21,460 nucleotides of DNA from Penium margaritaceum (lineage: Eukaryota; Streptophyta; Zygnematophyceae; Desmidiales; Peniaceae), in assembly GCA_023375785.1 (NCBI GenBank), contig SZWC01000852.1, positions 51,545 to 73,004 on the forward strand. Reading direction: 5' to 3'. Both the position numbers and the translations under genes were made by a program. The first letter of the stretch is position 1. Each line of letters starts with the position of its first letter. Positions 9,116-18,901 of the stretch are shown in pieces. A model generated the notes under the pieces. It saw only the letters and a list, made by a program, of their open reading frames with translations. It was not told the DNA's origin and ran no database searches.

Positions 9116-10009
9116 TTTCATCATAGATCCCCTTGAAGAGACCCTTTGCCTCATATGTTAAGGGTCTACATGCTCAACAAAGGCTTGAGCACATGGAATC
9201 TATCTGTGAGAATGTGTGCTCTTTGGAGACCAGGTTGTAGTTTTTGGAGAGTAGAGTTGTAGAGGAAAGAAAGAATTGGAGAAGAATGGAAGCCAGAGTT
9301 GGATACGATAGGTTGATTACAATGAGCAGTGCATATGGTATCAAACTATATGGCTGACTAAACTTGGCTTCAACCTACTGCTTTTCTAGCTTCCCACAAC
9401 ATGCTATTTGCACCTATACCCATTGCCTGTGTGCACCCAATGGTCAGAGTACGAAATCCCTAGACATGAGTCGATCCAGATCGATGATTTGTCTTGATTC
9501 CTGCACTTGTGCGTGATGGATCGGTGCATCTTTGATGGGCTGTCATGCTCTCTTGATGCCTCCTGGCGGAGTGTATGGTGGCCCTCTTACACATGACACA
9601 AGTGGTAGTGCGACAGTTGCACGGTTGCAGTAAACAGTTCATCATACGCCATTGAATACAACTGTTGTCGAGTATTCTTCTTTGAGCACACCCCTTTACA
9701 GTAGCTTGTTTCATATTCTATTTGTTAAAGGGAGAACCACTATTCTCACATGGTGTGTTTGGAACGCAGAAATACGTGTATGAGAAAAAAACCCTTTTGC
9801 ATATGTATGTTCCACACACCGAAGAAAATTTGTTTGTGTGCTCCTCCTCTTCCTTCCCACACCCATGTTCAAGCGGAGTCAAGCTTGTTGCGTATGTAAG
9901 TTTCAAAAATTAGAAAAATACCCAGATGATCGTAAATCTGGTTGAATTCACAAGTGTGTCACAAAAAGAGGAGAACATTGTTATACTCACCATCCCCTCC
10001 TGTTCAGGA
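9116..10009. other. No gene recognised between two gypsy remnants
   Basis: Short frames on both strands lack motifs. A plus-strand stretch at about 9180-9340 reads as a heptad-like, Glu/Arg-rich peptide (for example SLETRL and LESRVVEE) interrupted by a stop. It could be a decayed Gag coiled coil, but support is weak. The remainder may be LTR or untranslated sequence of the neighbouring gypsy copies. Confidence 0.5.
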
Positions 10010-10226
10010 TGCATCTTCTTGTCAAATTTGAGATACTCCTAGAGAAAGGTGTTGGTATCCCCAACATTGAAGTTGGCATCTGGCTCTTGTGAGTTTTGCT
10101 TAGTTGGGTACTCCCTCCACTACACGGGAACTCATGTAGACGTCCCCTCCGGAGATCCATGAGAATCTTCTGTACCTCAAACTTCTCACTTCTTCCAACT
10201 TGGACAGTAGGGGGTGGAGCTGTCCC
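10010..10226 (-). pseudogene. Chromodomain of a Ty3/gypsy chromovirus pol (gypsy-2), frameshifted
   Basis: The minus strand reads APPPTVQV, then EKFEVQKILMDLRRGRLHEFP. After a one-base shift it gives WREYPTKQNSQEPDANF and EYLKFDKK. This follows the chromodomain layout at the end of chromoviral integrase: linker, 'FEVEKILD.R...', 'W.GYP...SWEP..N', then a final helix. In the family this module reads histone marks and directs insertion. Here a frameshift and TAG codons destroy it. It lies directly downstream of the integrase remnant on the same strand, so the two are taken as one copy. Confidence 0.75.
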
Positions 10227-10399
10227 ATAGCCCTAGAAGAAGGTGTTGGAATTGCGATAGACACAAAGTAGGAAGATGTGGACTACCGGATGGATGGTGC
10301 AACAAGCTTTCGTCTCGAGCTTGTAAGAAGTAACCGACTGCTTCTCTAGAATGCATAATTAAACCAGCCACCGTCGCTTGTGATTTGGACTCCCAACTG

Positions 10400-11281
10400 T
10401 GATCAGCTAGTGGATGGAGGAGTTCAACATCACCTGATCATTAGTGTGAAACTTCTCTCTAGATGGATGCTTGTTTGCCTGTTGCTTCTATTGTTGTTCT
10501 GCCTTCAACAACTGTTACCATACCACATACCACATGGTGGCAAACATATCAGCACTTTACCACACAACGAGAAGGGACATTACCACTACAAGGACATGCT
10601 TAGTGACTAGCGGCCGTAGGCTACCTCCAACGGTGACTTTCCTATTGATATTGAAACCAATGAGTTGAAGGCGAACCACATTAATTTAGGCTTCTCCCTC
10701 AATCTCTCTGCATCCGGTGGGTTCATGCTCCGTTATAGTTGCTCCAAGGTCTTGCTTGTTCTCTCTCCACACTGATTGCTCTATGGGTGGTATGCAGTGG
10801 TCAGCTGCACTTGCATGCCTAGGCTCCTTGTAAAATATCTCATGAATCACAAAGAAAAGCATGGATAGTTATCTAAGATCATGGAGCGCAACACTCCATG
10901 TAGCTTGATGGCATATGTGAGGAAGAGTTGAGCTATCATAGAAGTCGTGATGCTCTACGGACACGTTGTGAAAGGTGACATCTTCAAGAAACCATCTACC
11001 ACAGTCAACAACAAGTTGTTTCCCTATGTTGTTATAGGTAGTTTGCCAACACAGTGGAGCAATTTGTCTGTCCATGATCGTCCCGTTATAGACAATGGTT
11101 GTAGCTCCCTTTGCGGCTTGGTCCTCGGTACATTGATGTGGTGGCACACACAACTGCTCATAAATTTTTTACATCCATTTACCATTGATTACCATCTGTA
11201 TTGGCATACCAAGGCCTTGAGCATCTTCTTCAAGCCTAAGTGATCCGAGCAGTGGGTATTATGCGTCTCCTCCAGCAGAAA
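10400..11281 (-). pseudogene. Ty3/gypsy integrase remnant (gypsy-2): zinc finger, core and C-terminal part
   Basis: On the minus strand from 11281 downward: LLEETHNTHCSDHLGLKKML and SCVCHH (HHCC zinc-binding region), ELQPLSI, LLLTVVDGFLKMSPF (core strand 'VVVDRFSKMAHF'), AQLFLTYAIKLHGVLRSMILD (second catalytic Asp region), LTTAYHP then CGERTSKTLEQL (catalytic Glu region), WFAFNSLVSISIGKSPLEVAYGR, and NKHPSREKFHTNDQVMLNSS at about 10420-10480. The order is that of gypsy integrase, which inserts the DNA copy. The first catalytic Asp of 'MDFI' is lost (LLHCV). Several in-frame stops (for example TGA and TAG in the core) show long decay. Chromodomain and RNase H remnants flank it in the expected order. 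Confidence 0.82.
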
Positions 11282-11469
11282 ACAATTCAATGGTGCATAG
11301 TTTGGTTGGATACTTTCTTGCCTTTGTTTCTCTCCAATAGAATCTATCTCATGTTGCGCCTTTTAATGCACCACCCATGGATTTCCTGTCCATGTCATAT
11401 CCATGTTTGAATAGGCTATGGATAACTGGAGATCCCGTTTGCATTGAGATGAAATCAACAAAGGATTTA

Positions 11470-11616
11470 CATATTTACCTTCCCAAGCTTGTGCATGATA
11501 TCGTGGTCAAGACTTCCTTCCGTGAAATCCATCTAATAATTCAGTCGACAACTGAGGTTCGGTTATATCTTCAGGTGGTTCAATGTGCATTTGTCTGTGA
11601 AGACCTTGTAGCGCCA
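11470..11616 (-). pseudogene. Ty3/gypsy RNase H remnant (gypsy-2)
   Basis: The minus strand reads WRYKVFTDKCTLNHLKI, PNLSCRLNY, MDFTEG and DHDIMHKLGKVN with TAA and TAG interruptions. The family pattern is 'F...TDH..L.YL...PNLS.R..RW.E....FDF.I.H.PGK.N'. This domain degrades the RNA strand during reverse transcription. It lies upstream of the integrase remnant at the usual distance. The reverse transcriptase part is not recognisable; it may have been lost or displaced by the copia-1 LTR to the right. Confidence 0.72.
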
Positions 11617-11819
11617 CAATTAGATTCAATTGTTGGCACTAGTGGGTGTGGAGGCATCCTCAAGGATGCCTAGATCTCACTGATGCATACTGCCAATGTT
11701 TTGGGCAGCCAATGCACACCTTTGGTGAAGAGTGTGGAGCATAAGGATCACGGATGTGAGTGGGCAGAATACGTTTTATTCATTAGAACTGAATAAAAAC
11801 ACGTTTTTGTTAGTTAGCA
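11617..11819. other. Unassigned strip between gypsy-2 and the copia-1 LTR
   Basis: Presumably more of the gypsy-2 RT/RNase H, too degraded to read. TAGCA at 11815-11819 would be the target duplication next to the LTR if the boundary at 11820 is right, but the partner copy cannot be seen. Confidence 0.35.
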
Positions 11820-12354
11820 TGTTGTAATAACGTCAGCTCCTTATAGCCTGTGATCTAATCTTTCCAACGCATCCAAGAACGCCCAAATTGGAGCAGTAGA
11901 GCCCCTACTACGGCCGTTGAAGTAATCCTTAGTGGAACCGTCGACCTTGCCTTGCTCGCTAGACAATGGGAGGTGCTTCGACGATGACTTTTCGGAGCGC
12001 CTTTCCTCGTCCAGGAGTCAAGGACAACTTCATCCTGGTCAAGGAGGTCCTTCTAGTTACTTATTTTATGCCCCTGCTGCATTTGGAGCTCGTTGGGGAT
12101 GAACTCGGATCACTGGTAGTGGATTATCCTGCCACTCATGGCGGGTACCAGATTCCACCCGCCCAACACCCGATTTTCGGGCTAGGTTAAATTTCTGAAT
12201 AATCACTCAAATTGAGCGATTCAAAGCTCGATTCTGCATTAAAAAATCAAGGAATCCAAATCTAAAGTCAGATCATATGTTCGACCACTCTTGAGTGGTC
12301 GAACCAGGGAATACGATCAACGACACTCATGACAAGGGGCACACCACGTCAACA
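11820..12354 (-). repeat. Probable 3' LTR of copia-1
   Basis: On the minus strand it starts TGTTGACG directly after a polypurine tract, and ...TTACAACA is the best end, giving TGTTG...CAACA inverted ends and a length of 535 bp. A TAAAATAA stretch on the minus strand near 12060-12070 could be the TATA element. It contains a 26-bp near-perfect palindrome at 12279-12304. The start is well supported by context; the far end rests only on the matching terminal bases, since the second LTR is not in the window. Confidence 0.6.
12279..12304. repeat. Perfect inverted repeat, 12-bp arms with 2-base loop
   Basis: Arm GTTCGACCACTC at 12279-12290 pairs exactly with 12293-12304, leaving TT between. It lies inside the probable LTR of copia-1. 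It could form a cruciform or RNA hairpin, or bind a dimeric factor; the sequence does not decide. Confidence 0.9.
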
Positions 12355-12367
12355 ATCTCCTCCTTGC
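12355..12367 (-). other. Polypurine tract of copia-1
   Basis: The minus strand reads GCAAGGAGGAGAT immediately before the TGTTGACG LTR start and about 40 bases after the pol stop at 12408-12410. The position is as expected for the plus-strand primer of a copia element. Confidence 0.65.
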
Positions 12368-12407
12368 ACCGCAGCCTTGATGCCCTGTCCTTGGAACTTG
12401 TAGCACT

Positions 12408-14020
12408 TTAAACTTCACAGTGTAGACCAAGCTCCATGCTGCTCCCGTCGTGCCTATCCTTGGGCTGTGCCCTGGTCATGGCATCGATGAGCATGCACTT
12501 AGTGCCACAATGCACAATAGCTGCATCACCCTTCGCCACCAAGTCTCGTGCGTAGTGATGCTAGATCTTGATGTGCTTGGTCCTCCAGTGCGGCACCGGG
12601 TTCTGGGTCAGGCTGATGGTACTCAGGATGTCAACATTGAGTACCGTCGGCTTCTTTTGCGGCACCCTGATCTCCTTTAGCAGCCGCCGCAGCCACACCG
12701 CCTCCTTCACAACTTCCACAAGCACGATGTACTCCGCTTTGGTGCTGGACAGTACCACATCGTTTTTCTTCCTGCTTTCCCACGAAACTATTGCACCACC
12801 AAGTGTAAACACGTACTCCAATATTGATTTTCTGTCATCCAGATCACCAGCCCAGTCAACATCAGAGTAGCCCACCAACTTGAGGGAGTCATCATGCGCT
12901 CCCCCTCCAAACACGAGCCACAACTGTTTTGTCGCCTTGAGATAGCAGAGGATCTGCTTCACCGCTTGCCAATGTAGCGGCCCGGGGTCAGCAATGTAGC
13001 GGCTCACTTGGCCCTTTGTAAAGGCCAGGACAGGCCGCATCGCCACCATGGCGTACATGATGCTCCCCACAGGAGACTGGTATGGCACACATGCCATCTC
13101 CTCGTTCTTCTCTTTTGTGCTTGGCCCCATGCTTAAGCTGAGCTCACATGTGGTGGTCATGGGTGTGCCGATGGGGTTGCACTCCTGCATGTTGTAGCGG
13201 TGGAGAATTACTTGCACGTACTTTGCCTGCCCCATCTCCAGCATGCGTGCCTTGCGGTCCCTCTTGATGGCGACGCCGAGGTTGTACTCGAGCTCGCCCA
13301 TGTCGGTCATCTTGAACCGTCCGCCTAGTTGCCGCTTCAGGTTCACCAACTCTTCCATGTCGGATAACACGAGGACGAGGTCATCCACGTAAAGGACCAC
13401 AATCTGGTGCAACCCCGACTACTTCCGTACGTACACACTTTGATCCACTTTGCAACACTTGAAGCCAAGCTCGGCCATGAAGCCGTCCATTTTCAGGTAC
13501 CACATGAGTGGCGCTTGCTTCAGCCTGTATAGCGCCTTACGAAGCCAGCACACCTTCCCCGACGGCATGTACACCCCCTCCGAAACCTCCATGAGGACCT
13601 CCTTGTCCAGGTCGCCATTAAGGAATGCGGTTTTCACATCCATTTGGTGGACTTCTTTGTCGCGCACCACGGCCACAGAGACGGTGGAGCAGATGGAGGC
13701 GAACTTTGCCACCGATGCAAAGCTCTCATTGTAGTGTTCACCCTTACGCTGGACATACCCCTTTGCAACCAGCCGTTCCTTGTACCGCTCTACTTTCCCC
13801 TCATTGGTGAGCTTCTTCTTGAAGATCCACTTGGAGCCAATGATTTTTGCGCCCCCCCAGCTTGTCAATCAGCTACCAAGTGCCATTCTCTTCATGGGAG
13901 GCGAGCTCAGATTTTATAGCTTCCTCCCACTCAGCCACATCCTTGACGGTCTCGGGCTCCTCTTGCGCAAAGAATGCTTGAGCAAACCCAGCCAAGATGC
14001 CCTCCGCGGCATCGTACCGT
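12408..14020 (-). pseudogene. Ty1/copia reverse transcriptase and RNase H (copia-1), inactivated
   Basis: This is the C-terminal half of a copia pol, which makes the DNA copy. The minus strand reads VAEWEEAIKSELASHEENGTW, then IIGSKWIFKKKL, YKERLVAKGY, VHQMDVKTAFLNGDLDKEV and RLKQAPLMWY, then LYVDDLVLVL with the catalytic YVDD at 13380-13391. Next come SPVGSIMYAM, RNase H motifs GYSDVDWAGDLDDRKS and STKAEYIVL, and the terminal HWRTKHIKI region, ending at a TAA at 12408-12410. Breaks: TAG replacing the residue after GTW, a shift at the C7 run 13852-13858, TAG at 13419-13421 and TAG at 12561-12563. Apart from these the frame is continuous, so decay is moderate. A polypurine tract and LTR follow. 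Confidence 0.9.
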
Positions 14021-14440
14021 TCTACCGTCCTCCTTGTGTGTCCGCTTCTTTGGGACTGTTGTTGTTAAGGTTACTATTGCTGCTGCTATTGTTGTTACTG
14101 CTGCTCTCTTGTGGCAACACTCGCATCGCTAACCTGCTCCCCTCTCTTGGGGACCATGGAGATGTGTGCTCACTCATCGCCTCCTTGTTCATCTCCACTG
14201 TTGCCGGCGCTTTGGACTCATTGTCCGACGTGGCTGAATGCAAATCAGGCGCTCCTCCATCCTTGGATAGTTGTCACCGCTTGAAGCTGCCCGAACGTCA
14301 CCCTCTTTTGTGTCCTCCGTTGTCTCCCCCCCGAGGAGTGGCAACCACTCCCCATGCTTGGAGAGACCCGCATCCTTGTCCATCCAATGGCTGTCCTCGT
14401 CGAACATGATGTCGTGAATCTTCACGATCTGCTACCTCCA
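14021..14440 (-). pseudogene. Copia-1 linker between integrase and reverse transcriptase
   Basis: The minus strand continues from the integrase C-terminus with VKIHDIMFDEDSHW, the usual 'SRDV.FDE' region of copia integrase. A low-complexity hydrophilic stretch rich in Ser, Asn and Glu follows, as is normal before RT. The AGC/AAC triplet run near 14060-14110 gives an Asn/Ser-rich tract. Stops and shifts interrupt it. Confidence 0.65.
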
Positions 14441-15560
14441 CGAGTCAAAGAGCCGGTACGCCTTGCTCCTGCTCTCATACCCAACGAAGATGCACCGGCG
14501 AGTCCGCGGGTCCAGCTTGCCCCTCCCCTCCTATGCCTGCACAACAACATGTGCAACACAACCAAACGTGCGGAGGTGAGCCACAGTTGGCTTCCTCCTG
14601 CTCCACACTTCTTATGGTGTCTTCCACACCTTGGACTCTGCGTCCTTTAGTGGCTTCGTCAGCGTCAGGTTCATGATGTATGCTACTGTCCGTGCCGGCT
14701 CGCCCCAATACCGCGACGCGAGCCAGCATCACTCAACATGGACTAGACCATGTTGCAGATGGTGCGGTTTGCCCTCTCGGTGATGCCGTTCTGTTGCGGA
14801 GAGTGTAGTGTACTTTTCTGCCACGCGTTCCCTTGCTCTTCATCCATGCCAAGCAGCCCTCGTACTCGCTGCCATCATCGCTCTGGAACACCTTCACCTT
14901 CAACCCTGTTTGCTGTTCCACTGCCGCCACATAATTCTGCATGCACGACAGGACATCGCTCTTCCTCTTGATGATGTAGAGGTAGAGATTGTGGCTGTGA
15001 TCGTTGATGAAGGTCACAAAGTAGCGAGTGCTTCCGATGGAGCTCTCGAATGGTCCGCACACGTCAGTGTGAACCACCTCCAACTTTGCCGATGCTCGCG
15101 TCCCTTTGCCATCGAACGGCTGCCGTGTCATCTTGCCGACCATGCACAGCTCGCACACGGAATTCTTGGCCGCGTCGAGGCCCTTGACCTCAAGACTCCA
15201 CACCACTTCCTTCTTTGCCATGTCCCTCACAGTTGGGGGTGCAATGTGACACAGGTGGAGGTGCCACAGGTCCAGGTCTCCATTGTCCTTCTTCGCGAGG
15301 TGGGTGACGTTTGTTCCCGCCCGGCTGCTGAGAATCTTTGCACGGAGCAGGTACAAGTCGTCCTCTCGCTTTCCATGAATCACCTTGCCATTCCCTTTCT
15401 TCTGGATGAGTTCCTCCTTCTTGTTGAAGAGCACCTCGAGCCCCTTATCAGTAAGGCGGTTCACTAACAGCAGATTTGCCCCAAAGTTGGATATGTAGAG
15501 CACGTCATGAATTGTGCTTGTGACAGCCTCCCTGAACCCATGAACCATGCGTTTGTCGAG
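14441..15560 (-). pseudogene. Ty1/copia GAG-pre-integrase and integrase (copia-1), 5'-truncated and shifted
   Basis: The minus strand from about 15560 reads STIHDVLYISNFGANLLLVNRLTDKG (split: STIHDVLYIS; NFGANLL), the end of the protease-integrase junction region. LWHLHLCH and CELCMVGKMTRQPF follow, the HHCC zinc finger of integrase. The core begins VVHTDVCGPF (first Asp) and continues FQSDDGSEYEG (second Asp). A frameshift near 14830 moves QQNGITERANRTICNMV (catalytic Glu) to another frame. After it come EPARTVAYIMNL, HLRTFGCVAHV and RRCIFVGYESRSKAYRLFD. Stops occur after NMV, KTP, VQA and SWR. Gag and most of protease are missing because the element is cut at the junction with copia-2. A frame running to 15647 has an N-terminal end that is only antisense of copia-2. 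Confidence 0.88.
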
Positions 15561-15575
15561 AGTCGAGACGCGTTT
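15545..15575. other. Head-to-head junction of two truncated copia elements
   Basis: Left of here the minus strand encodes copia-1 pol starting at the protease/integrase boundary. Right of here the plus strand encodes copia-2 pol starting at the integrase C-terminal ESRDAFFLEH motif. Neither element's 5' LTR, gag or remaining pol is present between them, so both are 5'-truncated and joined in opposite orientation. The exact breakpoint cannot be set by eye. Confidence 0.75.
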
Positions 15576-17543
15576 TTTCTGGAGCATGTGTCGTATAAGG
15601 AGTTCCGGACACTGCGACAAGCACCATCCATGCCACGTCCCGAGCACTACCCGGAGTACGTGAGTGTGCCTGTCTTTGTCCCTAGCCGAGCACAGCGGCC
15701 TGCCCAGTCAGTGCCATAGGACCGTGGTGTAGGCGCAGTCTCAACTGTACCTACAGATCTACTCACACCCACAGACCTCGTGAGCACTGACTCAGGTACC
15801 CCTTCCTCCCCACCTGGCCTGGACCCCGTAGGTAGGGACACCGACATAGAAGCAACACCGCCTGTCGAGCCTGTGCGAAGGTCAGAGCGCACCGTGCCTC
15901 GGGTTGATTACAGACAGTTTTATCACACAGTTGGGGTGACAGATGGGGAAACCACATTGACCGAACCCTTGACGCTGACAGAGGCAAGGGGGCGTGCTGA
16001 TGTGCCTGAGTGGGAGAAGGCTATGGTGGCAGAGCTAAACGCTCTCTTGGACCATGGTGTCTACGAACTGATGCCACTGCCACCGAGCAGGAAAGCAATT
16101 GATATCAAGTGGGTGTTCAAACTCAAGCGCAACCTGCCCGGCATGATTGAAAAATACAAGGCCAGACTAGTGGCTAAGGGGTTTCATCGAATCCCGGGTC
16201 AGGACTTCACCGACACCTATGCGCCTGTCGGGAAGCATGGGACAGGCCGTGCGTTGTTGGTAGTCGTGGCACATGAGGACTTGGACATCCATCAAATGGA
16301 TGTCAAAAACACGTTTCTTAATGGCCCACTGGAAGAAGAATTGTACGTCAAACAACCAGAAGGCTTTGAGGATGGCACAGACAGGGTGTGGCTACTGTTG
16401 AAAGCTCTTTACGGTCTCAAACAAGCTCCAAGGTGTTGGAACAAGGAAATCCGGCGCACATTGGTTATGGGAGGCTTCACCCAGAGTCTCTGCGACCCTT
16501 TCCTCTTCTATCGATGGGAGAGTGGTGTGCCAGTTACCCTGCTTGTCTATGTGGATGACCTGTTGATCTTGTCCCCTTCACCCTCACTCATTGCACAGAC
16601 CAAAGCATTGCTCACAGCACACTACCACATGACAGATTTGGGTGAAGCACATAACTTCCTTGGCATGACCATTGTCAGAGATAGATCAGCACGAACACTG
16701 ACACTTCATCAGGGTGGATTCATTACACATCTCACCGCACGATTTCACCACTTAGTGCAGCACCTGTCCCTACAGCAGTCACCCATGAGCCCAGATGTCT
16801 ATGCGCACCTGCTCGACGCACGGACAACAGACTACGGACCAATCATGGATCCCGCTCTGTACCGACAGATCACAGGCAGCTTGTCATACTTGGCCTCCAC
16901 TACCCGACCGGACATCTCTTGTGCAGTCAATGTGCTTGCCCAGTTCAGCCAGCAACCATGCAATACGCATCACAAGGCATTGCTGAAACTGCTGCGTTAT
17001 GTGTTGGACACGGCTGAGGTTGGACTGGTGTTTGCCTCGACTGTGGACCCGATGCTTGATGGCTTTTGTGACAGTGATTATGCTCGTGATCGTGCAGCCC
17101 GCAGTCATGGTGGATATGTGTTTCGGGTGTGGGGTACAGCTGTGTCATGGCGAAGTGCAAAGCAGTCATGCGTGGCACGGAGCATCGCTGAAGCAGAGTA
17201 CATGGCACTGGGTGAAGCGGCATGTGAAGGGATCTAGCTTGCACGCTTGTTGGAGGAATTGGGATTGGCTGTGCCGGCTGTACCGCTGCATTGTGATAAC
17301 TCTGCCGCACGTCGCATTGCTGCAAATGATGGGGTGTTGCATCCGCGCACAAAGCATATCAATGCCAAATATCACTTTGTGCGTGAAGCTGTTGATGCTG
17401 AGACCATACGAGTTTGTGCCGTATGTGGGGAGGCACAGTTGGCTGACTTCCTCACCAAAGCTCTATCCTCTTCATCCCTTCTGCTCCAACTACATCAAAT
17501 TGGCTGCAAGCCTGCCGCACTCACGGCCAAGGGGGCATGTTAA
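15555..17543 (+). pseudogene. Ty1/copia pol: integrase C-terminus, RT and RNase H (copia-2), two nonsense codons
   Basis: One plus-strand frame runs from about 15555 to a TAA at 17541-17543, broken by TAG at 15717-15719 and TAG at 17235-17237. Motifs in order: FVESRDAFFLEH (integrase C-terminus); a Pro/Ser-rich linker; PEWEKAMVAELNAL; IDIKWVFKLKRN; YKARLVAKGF; IHQMDVKNTFLNG (first catalytic Asp); LLKALYGLKQAPRCW; LLVYVDDLLIL (YVDD at 16548-16559); YRQITGSLSYLA; RNase H FCDSDYARDRA, SIAEAEYMALGEAA; then HCDNSAA, KHINAKYHFVREAV and QLADFLTKAL. It copies element RNA into DNA. The TAG at 17235 falls where copia elements have Trp (EAIWL), so TGG to TAG is likely. With so few lesions it is younger than copia-1 or the gypsy remnants. 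The 5' half is missing at the junction. Confidence 0.92.
17525..17537 (+). other. Polypurine tract of copia-2
   Basis: GGCCAAGGGGGCA precedes TGTTAATTC, the start of the 3' LTR at 17538. The last pol codons and the TAA stop overlap the tract and first LTR bases, a common arrangement in plant copia elements. Confidence 0.75.
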
Positions 17544-18059
17544 TTCTCTTGCATATACTTCTCTCGTGGTCGTGAGTGCGCAGGGCACGCTGGTCCAGGA
17601 AGTGGGGGCGACACATCGTGAGCGGACGGCATCCTGGCGGATCAGCTTGTTGCCCTGGGATTCGTGCTCTTGTGTGCTCGCCTCCACCCAGGCAGTGTAG
17701 CCTATGGTCCCTCTGCCTTGGATATTCACATGTAGGAATTTAGCTTGGCAGCAATGCCGTTACATGCTTGTGGCACCTAGATTAGTTCACATTCTCAAAA
17801 CTGGTTAGGACAATTGTAGGTTTGCTTCGTAGGATGTTTGTTCACATGCCCAGGGGTTATCCGAGTTCGGAAACCCACGTTTGAGGGGCGTGCGAGGACT
17901 TTGTCCTTGCATCTCGCAGTTCGCCGGCCGATGGGTGAGGATCAACTTGCGATTCTCACCCGTAAGAGAGCAGTTCTCTCTTACTCAGACACTTGTACTT
18001 TTTTCATGGCTCCGGACCTTGTTTTGACCCTAACTTCCTCCACAGTCCACTATTTTCCA
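17538..18059 (+). repeat. 3' LTR of copia-2, end undetermined, and following hairpin-rich stretch
   Basis: The LTR begins TGTTAATTC after the polypurine tract; no second copy is in the window, so the right end is unknown. From about 17840 small stems are frequent: AGGAC arms at 17895-17907, GGGTGAG arms at 17933-17961, and 9-bp arms at 17962-17984 with loop CAGTT. That recalls the style of the element at 1-7618. No gene is seen. Confidence 0.55.
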
Positions 18060-18417
18060 TGAAACGAAGTGCAATCCGGTCGTAGGAGTTCCCTCAAAGC
18101 ACATCAGCATCAAGCATCACTATGTGCACGCAGTTGTCTAAAAAGGCAACATGGAGGTCATCTGGGTAGGTACAGATGTGCAGTTTGCCAACTTCTTGAC
18201 GACGGCCATTGGCTGTACAAGGTTTGTTGCAGCTGCACGTTGTGTGGGACTTCACCCCACACTCGTTCCTAATGGGCCTCCTCATGCTAGCCGTTGCTTG
18301 TGCATGTCAGTGCCTATACGTTCATGGACTTGTTTGCCATCTGGTCATGGAGGAGTGATATTTTCCACAGCGTACAGTGACCCTTTGGCTCATGTCCATG
18401 CTGGTGCAGATCCCTGA
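18060..18417 (+). pseudogene. Ty1/copia RNase H C-terminal tail (copia-3)
   Basis: The plus strand reads NPVVGVPSKHISIKHHYVHA, a TAA at 18139-18141, then MEVIWVGTDVQFANFLTTAI, TRFVAAARCVGLHP and TLVPNGPP, to a TGA ending at 18417. This is the usual end of copia pol ('SKHI.I.YHFVR..V..G.....V.T..Q.AD.LTKAL...RF...R...GL'). It is distinct from the copia-2 tail just upstream, so a third copy is present. Its RT and LTRs are not seen. GGAGGAG followed by TGATATTTT near 18341-18355 could be its polypurine tract and LTR start, which would place the last codons of this frame inside the LTR. Confidence 0.8.
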
Positions 18418-18901
18418 CGGGTCAGCCACCACAGACCATTGGGGGTGCTAATGTGGCCTTGGGAGTGCTTGAGACTCCATGACTATCCACTGATGACACT
18501 CATGCGGAGGTGGGACTAAGGATTGATCGTTCCAGGCTTGTTGGCAGTGAGGCTGATTGAATGGTTGCATGTTTTCCATTTATCAAACACTTGTTGGAAA
18601 CTAAACCATGCTTTGTGGGCATCTATTACGTATGGTTTTGCAACTGCTCTGTTTGATCCTGACGGTTCTTGATTTGGATGCCTAAGCAGAGAGATATAGC
18701 GGAATATGTGGTTTTCGACCGGTTTGTCTGCAATAGAAAAATGTGGCCCGTTAGAGCACTGCCGCCCACGGGTAGTAAAAACGTCAGGTTGTCTCCTTCA
18801 TTCAAATCCTCTAGAAAATTAGTCACTCATCTTTTCTTACAACTTTTACAGTCCCGCTGTAGCAGACACAATACTATTGGCGGCGTCCGTCGCTCGCTAC
18901 C
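18418..18901. other. No gene recognised; possibly LTR/leader sequence
   Basis: Lies between a copia pol tail and a Gag-like frame, both on the plus strand. It could therefore hold the 3' LTR of one element and the 5' LTR and leader of the next. No repeated LTR copy, clear primer-binding site or TATA box could be confirmed. Confidence 0.4.

Noticed and set aside
9460..9714. 84-codon Cys-rich minus-strand frame
   Set aside because: The Cys spacing fits no zinc-finger pattern I know, and it lies in degenerate DNA between gypsy remnants.
14808..15467. 219-codon plus-strand frame
   Set aside because: It is the antisense shadow of the copia-1 integrase, which has clear motifs on the minus strand.
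15555..18141. Reassigned stop codons (TAG/TAA read as an amino acid)
   Set aside because: The stops fall at positions where different residues (Trp, Tyr, Glu and others) are expected, and the intact copia-5 gag uses none. Ordinary decay is the simpler explanation.
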